From: Clostridiales bacterium
GTDB lineage: Bacteria > Bacillota > Clostridia > Christensenellales > Aristaeellaceae
Direction: 5' to 3'
DNA: 10,304 nucleotides
Assembly: GCA_022776785.1 (NCBI GenBank)
Contig: JALFHA010000395.1
Span: 1 to 10,304, forward strand
Both the position numbers and the translations under genes were made by a program. The notes beneath the pieces were generated by a model that was given only the letters and a program-made list of their open reading frames with translations, did not search any database and was not told the DNA's origin. Shown here piece by piece: positions 6,106 to 10,304 of the stretch (positions are counted from its first letter, which is position 1; the number at the start of each line of letters is the position of its first letter).

Positions 6106-8256
6106 ATGGAAAAGGTATATATCACAGAGCTGGCAGGCCGCGAGCTGTCGCTTGAATTCGGCAAATACTGCGGGCAGGCAAACGGCTCGGTCATCGTCCG
6201 GCTGGGCGATACGGTCGTGATGGTCAACGCGACGGCCTCTGAGAAGCCGCGCGAGGGCCAGGACTTCTTCCCGCTGAGCGTGGATTTTGAGGAAAAGATG
6301 TACGCCGTGGGCAAGATCCCCGGCGGCTTTATCAAGCGGGAGGGCCGCCCCTCCGAGAAGGCGACGCTCACCAGCCGCCTCATTGACCGCCCGCTGCGCC
6401 CGCTGTTCAACAAGGGAATGCGCAACGATGTGCAGGTGGTGGCGACCGTGCTCTCCGTCGAGCATGACGTGCCGCCGGATATTCCCGCGATGATCGGCGC
6501 CTCCGCTGCGCTCGCGGTGAGCGATATCCCGTGGGCGGGCCCCATCGGCGGCGTCTGTGTCGGTCTGGTGGACGGCGAGATCGTCATCAATCCGAACGTC
6601 GAGCAGCGCGCTGTGTCCAAGCTGAGCCTGACTGTGGCGGGCACCGACGAGGCCGTGCTGATGGTCGAGGCGGGCGCCAAGGAGATCAGCGAGGCCGACA
6701 TGCTCCGCGCAATCCTCACCGGTCACGAGGAGATCAAGAAGCTCGTCGCCTTCCAGAAGCAGATCGTCGCGGAAATTGGCAAGCCCAAGCGCGACTTCCC
6801 GGTCATCGAGACCGGCGAGGACGTCAAGGCCGCCGTGCGCGAGGACTTCTATGGCCGCTGCGAGTGGGTCTTTGAGGCATTTGACCGCCATGAGCGCGGC
6901 GACCGCGAGAAGATCGTCTCCGCCGAGGCGCACGAGAAGTACGCCGAGCGCTTTGAGGGCCGCATGAGCGAGGTGGACGACGCGCTCTACTACCTCAACA
7001 AGGAGATCATGCGCAAGAAGATTCTCGAGCAGGGCGTGCGCCCCGACGGCCGCAGCCTGACCCAGATCCGCCCGATCTGGTGCGAGAACGGCGTGCTGCC
7101 GCGCGTGCATGGCAGCGGCGTGTTCACCCGCGGCGAGACGCAGGTCATGTCCATCGCCACACTCGCGCCGATGAGCGAGGTGCAGGTCATCGAGGGCCTG
7201 GGCACCGAGACCAGCGAGCGCTACATGCACAACTACAACATGCCGCCGTACTCCACCGGCGAGGCGGGCCGCCTCAAGAGCCCCGGCCGCCGCGAGATCG
7301 GCCACGGCGCGCTGGCCAAGCGCGCGCTCGAGCCTGTGATTCCGCCTGTGGATGAGTTCCCCTACGCCATCCGCGTGGTGAGCGAGGTGCTCTCCTCCAA
7401 CGGCTCGACCTCTCAGGCCTCCGTATGCGGCTCCACGCTGGCGCTGATGGACGCGGGCGTGCCGATCAAGGCGCCGGTCGCCGGCGTCGCGATGGGCCTC
7501 ATCAAGGATGCGGAGACCGGCAAGGTCGCCGTGCTGACCGACATTCAGGGCCTTGAGGACTTCCTCGGCGACATGGACTTCAAGGTCGCCGGCACGATGA
7601 ACGGCATCACCGCCATCCAGATGGACATCAAGATCAAGGGCATCGACGAGGCGATTCTGCGTCAGGCGCTCTCTCAGGCGCTCGACGGCCGCATGTTCAT
7701 CCTCGGCAAGATGCTCGAGACGCTGCCGCGCCCGCACGAGCATCTCTCCCCGTATGCGCCCAAGATCATCCACTTCATGATTAACCCGGATAAGATCCGC
7801 GAGGTCATCGGACCGGGCGGAAAGATGATCAACAAGATCATCGACGAGACGGGCGTGAAGATCGACATCGAGGACGACGGCAGCGTGTACATCGCCACGC
7901 CGGACGAGGCCGCTGCCGCCAAGGCGCGCCGCATCATCGAGGGCATCGCCAAGGACGTGGAGGTCGGCGAGGTCTACACGGGCAAGGTCGTGCGAATGAT
8001 GAATTTCGGCGTGTTCGTCGAGCTGCTGCCGGGCAAGGACGGCATGGTGCATATCTCCAAGCTCGCCAAGGGCCGCGTGGAGAAGTGCGAGGATGTCGTC
8101 AAGATCGGCGACGAGCTGGAGGTCAAGGTCGCGGAGATCGACTCCCAGGGCCGCATCAACCTCGTGCGCAACGACATCGAGTACGACAACACGGACATGC
8201 CGCGCCGCAGCGCGCCGGGTCAGCGTCCGCCGCGCCGTGATTCGAATCGTCGCTGA
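6106..8256 (+). CDS. pnp: Polyribonucleotide nucleotidyltransferase (PNPase)
   Basis: PNPase degrades RNA from the 3' end with phosphate, releasing nucleoside diphosphates, and can also add 3' tails. The 716-residue protein is full length. The first RNase PH domain covers about 10-140, with IDRPLRPLF at 93-101, and an all-helical linker follows. The second RNase PH domain covers about 320-550. It contains the phosphate-binding SNGSTSQAS (431-439) and catalytic DFLGDMD with Asp485 and Asp491. A KH domain follows with its GPGG loop at 569-572, then an S1 domain from about 622 (GEVYTGKVVRMMNFGVFVEL). The last 25 residues form a basic Arg/Pro-rich tail. ATG 6106 has AAAGGAG 8 bases upstream. It follows rpsO as usual but is separated by a terminator. 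Confidence 0.98.
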   Translation: MEKVYITELAGRELSLEFGKYCGQANGSVIVRLGDTVVMVNATASEKPREGQDFFPLSVDFEEKMYAVGKIPGGFIKREGRPSEKATLTSRLIDRPLRPLFNKGMRNDVQVVATVLSVEHDVPPDIPAMIGASAALAVSDIPWAGPIGGVCVGLVDGEIVINPNVEQRAVSKLSLTVAGTDEAVLMVEAGAKEISEADMLRAILTGHEEIKKLVAFQKQIVAEIGKPKRDFPVIETGEDVKAAVREDFYGRCEWVFEAFDRHERGDREKIVSAEAHEKYAERFEGRMSEVDDALYYLNKEIMRKKILEQGVRPDGRSLTQIRPIWCENGVLPRVHGSGVFTRGETQVMSIATLAPMSEVQVIEGLGTETSERYMHNYNMPPYSTGEAGRLKSPGRREIGHGALAKRALEPVIPPVDEFPYAIRVVSEVLSSNGSTSQASVCGSTLALMDAGVPIKAPVAGVAMGLIKDAETGKVAVLTDIQGLEDFLGDMDFKVAGTMNGITAIQMDIKIKGIDEAILRQALSQALDGRMFILGKMLETLPRPHEHLSPYAPKIIHFMINPDKIREVIGPGGKMINKIIDETGVKIDIEDDGSVYIATPDEAAAAKARRIIEGIAKDVEVGEVYTGKVVRMMNFGVFVELLPGKDGMVHISKLAKGRVEKCEDVVKIGDELEVKVAEIDSQGRINLVRNDIEYDNTDMPRRSAPGQRPPRRDSNRR

Positions 8257-8276
8257 GAAACCGTAGCTGTGTTTTT

Positions 8277-8311
8277 CACCGGGCTGCCGCTTGGCAACCC
8301 GGTGTTTGTAT
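8277..8311 (+). terminator. Probable intrinsic terminator after pnp
   Basis: CACCGGG (8277-8283) pairs with CCCGGTG (8298-8304). A further stem TGCC/GGCA (8285-8288 with 8293-8296) closes a GCTT loop, with one C-A mismatch between the two stems. The tail TTTGTAT is only moderately T-rich, so some read-through into the peptidase gene is likely. The hairpin begins 21 bases after the pnp stop. Confidence 0.7.
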
Positions 8312-8346
8312 AAAGGAATGGCTTCAGGAACATGATAGAGACGAAT

Positions 8347-8370
8347 AAAGGAAACAGCATGAACGGAGGG
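8347..8370 (+). promoter_or_regulatory. Successive ribosome binding sites before the M16 peptidase
   Basis: AAAGGA (8347-8352) lies 6 bases before ATG 8359. GGAGGG (8365-8370) lies 9 bases before ATG 8380. Both ATGs, and a third at 8332 that has AGGA only 2 bases away, are in one frame. GGAGGG is the stronger match, and the 8380 start places the protein at the usual family N-terminus. Confidence 0.55.
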
Positions 8371-8379
8371 CTTGACCGC

Positions 8380-9621
8380 ATGTGCGAGGAATTTACGCTC
8401 AAAAACGGCCTGCGCGTGGTGACGGAATACATTCCGCACTTCCCGTCGGTCAGCGTGGGTCTGTGGATCGGCGCGGGCTCGATGTATGAGACGCAGGAGG
8501 AAAACGGCCTGTCCCACTTTGTGGAGCACATGCTCTTCAAGAGCACGCAAAGCCGCACCACCCGCGAGATCGCCGTGGAGATGGATGCCATCGGCGGGCA
8601 GGTCAACGCCTTCACGTCGAAGGAGTGCACCTGCTACTATGCCAAGGTGATCGCCGAGCACCTGCCGCGCGCGATGGAGCTGCTGACCGACCTGCTGCTC
8701 AACGCCAAAATGGACGAGGAGGAGTTCGAGAAGGAGCGCGGCGTCATCCTTGAGGAGATCGCCATGTGCGAGGACACCCCGGAGGATCTGGTCTATGACC
8801 TGCTGGCCGAAGCGTACTTCGGCGATCATCCGCTGGCGCGGCCCATTCTGGGCACGCACAGCCAGATAGCCTCCGTGACGCGCGAGGCGCTCATCAATTA
8901 CCGCCGCCGTCATTACCGTCCGGACAACACCGTGCTGGCCATTGCGGGAGACTTTGACCGCGCGCAGTTTGCGGCGCTGGCCGAGCGCCTGCTGGGGGAG
9001 TGGCAGGCGCAGGGCGAGACTGTCGTGCCTGCGCCGCGCACGCAGGCCATTGCGCAGGTGAAGCTGCGCCGCAAGGATATCGAGCAGACGCACATCTGCC
9101 TGGCCTATCCGGGCGTGGGGCAAGATGACGCCGACCTCTACCCGCTCTCCGTGATGAACAACCTGCTCGGCGGCGGCATGTCCTCCCGGCTGTTTCAGCG
9201 CATCCGCGAGGAGATGGGCGCGGCGTACTCGGTGTACAGCTTCCCCTCGACGTATCCGAACTGCGGCACGCTGACGATTTACGCGGGCACGTCGCCCGAC
9301 ATGGCGCAGCGCGTGGCCGACGAGCTGCATGAGCAGATTGCCGCCCTGATGCGCGACGGCGTGACGGACGAGGAATTCGCCATGGCGAAGGATCAGCTCA
9401 GGGTGTCCTACATCCTCGGTCTTGAGAGCAGCTCCTCGCGCATGTCCTCCATCGGGCGCAGTAAGCTGCTGCGCGGCAAGGCGGTCAATCCCAAGGAGGT
9501 CATCGAAAGAATCGAGGCGGTGACAAAGCAGGACACGGAGCGCGTGCTGCGCGAGGTGTTTTCAAGGCCCTTCGCAGCCTCGGCCGTGGGCAGAAACGTG
9601 GACTCGCTCCGCCTGCTCTGA
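8380..9621 (+). CDS. M16 family zinc peptidase (processing-peptidase-like)
   Basis: M16 enzymes are clamshell metallopeptidases related to the mitochondrial processing peptidase and insulysin. The 413-residue product shows the inverted zinc motif HFVEH (46-50). The distal glutamate ligand lies in GVILEEI (E125/E126), about 76 residues on, as in the family. The second half has IREEMGAAYSVYS, with the R276 and Y283 pair typical of the C-terminal domain. The single protein thus holds both halves and an intact metal site, like B. subtilis YmxG/MlpA, which also follows pnp. Its start is uncertain among ATG 8332, 8359 and 8380; 8380 is chosen for its ribosome binding site and because MCEEFTLKNGLRVV matches the usual family start. 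No signal peptide is seen, so it is likely cytoplasmic. The natural substrate is unknown. Confidence 0.92.
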   Translation: MCEEFTLKNGLRVVTEYIPHFPSVSVGLWIGAGSMYETQEENGLSHFVEHMLFKSTQSRTTREIAVEMDAIGGQVNAFTSKECTCYYAKVIAEHLPRAMELLTDLLLNAKMDEEEFEKERGVILEEIAMCEDTPEDLVYDLLAEAYFGDHPLARPILGTHSQIASVTREALINYRRRHYRPDNTVLAIAGDFDRAQFAALAERLLGEWQAQGETVVPAPRTQAIAQVKLRRKDIEQTHICLAYPGVGQDDADLYPLSVMNNLLGGGMSSRLFQRIREEMGAAYSVYSFPSTYPNCGTLTIYAGTSPDMAQRVADELHEQIAALMRDGVTDEEFAMAKDQLRVSYILGLESSSSRMSSIGRSKLLRGKAVNPKEVIERIEAVTKQDTERVLREVFSRPFAASAVGRNVDSLRLL

Positions 9622-9639
9622 CCTCGTGCGGCGCGAAAA

Positions 9640-9668
9640 TTGACTTTTCCTGCGAATGCGTGTACAAT
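9640..9668 (+). promoter_or_regulatory. Sigma-A promoter for the alarmone synthetase gene
   Basis: TTGACT at 9640-9645 (5 of 6) and TACAAT at 9663-9668 (5 of 6) are separated by exactly 17 bases. The start of transcription would fall near 9675, leaving a short leader of about 38 bases before ATG 9713. The promoter begins 19 bases after the M16 peptidase stop. I saw no clear terminator between them. Confidence 0.82.
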
Positions 9669-9712
9669 AGGGACAGCAAACCTCGACATCATGATCGAAA
9701 GGAGATGCTGTC

Positions 9713-10304
9713 ATGCAGGAAAGCAAGGAGGTCACCTTCGCGCCCGGCCTGATGGTGGACGGCATTCTGGCAGAAATCCGCGACCTCGGCAAGGATTACA
9801 TGCGCCTGATGAGCTACTACTCGAGCGCGATGCTCGAGATTGAGACGAAGTTCAAGGTGCTCAATATCGAGTTCAACGGCAAGTTCGACCGCAATCCCAT
9901 CGAGTCCATCAAGACGCGGCTCAAGTCCCCCAAGAGCATCGTGGAGAAGATGGGGCGCCTCGGCGTGCCGGTTTCCGCGGCCAACATCGAAAAGACGCTC
10001 AGCGACGTCGCCGGCGTGCGCGTCATCTGCTCGTTTGTGGACGACATCTATCGTCTGGCGGATATGCTCGCCCTTCAGGATGACGTGTACATCCTCAAGA
10101 CGAAGGACTACATCAAAAACCCCAAGCCCAGCGGCTACCGCAGCCTGCACCTGATCGTGGAGACGCCGATATTCCTGTCGAATGAAAAGCGCTTCATGCG
10201 CGTGGAGATTCAGCTTCGCACGATTGCGATGGACTTCTGGGCCAGCCTGGAGCATAAGCTCCGCTACAAGAAGGATATCCCCGAGGCGCATGCCAAGGAG
10301 ATCG
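9713..10304 (+). CDS. Small alarmone synthetase, GTP pyrophosphokinase family (3' end cut by window)
   Basis: These enzymes transfer pyrophosphate from ATP to the 3' position of GDP or GTP to make (p)ppGpp. The visible 197 residues cover most of a RelA/SpoT synthetase domain. They include RLKSPKSIVEKM (69-80), DVAGVR with the metal ligand Asp98, FVDDIYRLADML (108-119), KPSGYRSLHL (138-147) and VEIQLRTIAMDFWASLEH (164-181) with catalytic Glu165. No HD hydrolase domain precedes it: the protein opens with only about 60 residues of helix-like sequence. It is therefore a single-domain synthetase, unless the unseen end adds more. The FVDDIY and IAMDFWASLEH segments recall B. subtilis YwaC (RelP) slightly more than YjbM (RelQ), but I do not assign a subtype. 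ATG 9713 follows GAAAGGAG with an 8-base spacer. It has its own promoter, so it is probably regulated apart from the translation operon. Confidence 0.93.
   Translation, partial: MQESKEVTFAPGLMVDGILAEIRDLGKDYMRLMSYYSSAMLEIETKFKVLNIEFNGKFDRNPIESIKTRLKSPKSIVEKMGRLGVPVSAANIEKTLSDVAGVRVICSFVDDIYRLADMLALQDDVYILKTKDYIKNPKPSGYRSLHLIVETPIFLSNEKRFMRVEIQLRTIAMDFWASLEHKLRYKKDIPEAHAKEI

Noticed and set aside
8309..8314. TATAAA as a -10 box for the M16 gene
   Set aside because: It is the T-rich tail of the pnp terminator. The only -35-like sequence, TTGGCA at 8291-8296, is just 12 bases away, too short a spacer.
6013..9330. Very long open frame on the minus strand (about 1,100 codons) across pnp and the M16 gene, and a similar one at 3191-4768
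   Set aside because: High GC at third codon positions of the + strand genes removes minus-strand stops in one frame. The translation is an unnatural His/Ala/Arg/Leu/Asp-rich mix with no recognisable domain, and real conserved genes occupy the + strand.

Overview
This window is a conserved housekeeping locus from a GC-rich member of the Firmicutes, most likely a high-GC clostridial lineage. The evidence is the gene order infB-rbfA-nrnA-truB-ribF-rpsO-pnp-M16 peptidase, all on the + strand. The DHH phosphoesterase nrnA sits between rbfA and truB, as in many Clostridia. Ribosome binding sites are strong AGGAG types and the promoters are sigma-A-like. Base composition looks like roughly two thirds G+C by eye. 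I cannot name the species.

Layout. Positions 1-2133 hold the 3' part of infB (initiation factor IF2); its start lies upstream of the window. It runs almost directly into rbfA (2138-2521), nrnA (2505-3491), truB (3488-4387) and ribF (4430-5365). Starts and stops overlap or nearly touch, so these five genes look co-transcribed and partly translationally coupled. A 209-base gap follows. It carries three phased A-tracts, a good sigma-A promoter and a structured leader ahead of rpsO (5575-5838). Between rpsO and pnp lie a set of competing hairpins, a strong intrinsic terminator (5910-5949) and a hairpin-bearing pnp leader. pnp (6106-8256) ends in a second likely terminator. An M16 zinc peptidase gene (about 8380-9621) follows. 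A separate sigma-A promoter (9640-9668) then drives a small alarmone synthetase gene that runs off the right edge (9713 onward).

How the genes fit together. IF2 starts translation, RbfA matures the 30S subunit, TruB modifies tRNA and S15 is an early-assembling 30S protein. PNPase degrades RNA and NrnA clears the short oligonucleotides and pAp left over. RibF makes FMN and FAD. The alarmone synthetase makes (p)ppGpp, which in other bacteria targets IF2, so its position beside this cluster is suggestive, but it has its own promoter.

No mobile element, CRISPR array, tRNA, rRNA or phage gene was seen, and I found no undescribed multi-gene system. The points most worth checking are non-coding: the phased A-tracts and S15-type leader of rpsO, the terminator and leader structures before pnp, and a 57-base tandem repeat coding the IF2 N-terminal region. 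No stretch longer than 300 bases lacks a gene; the longest gap is 267 bases (5839-6105).
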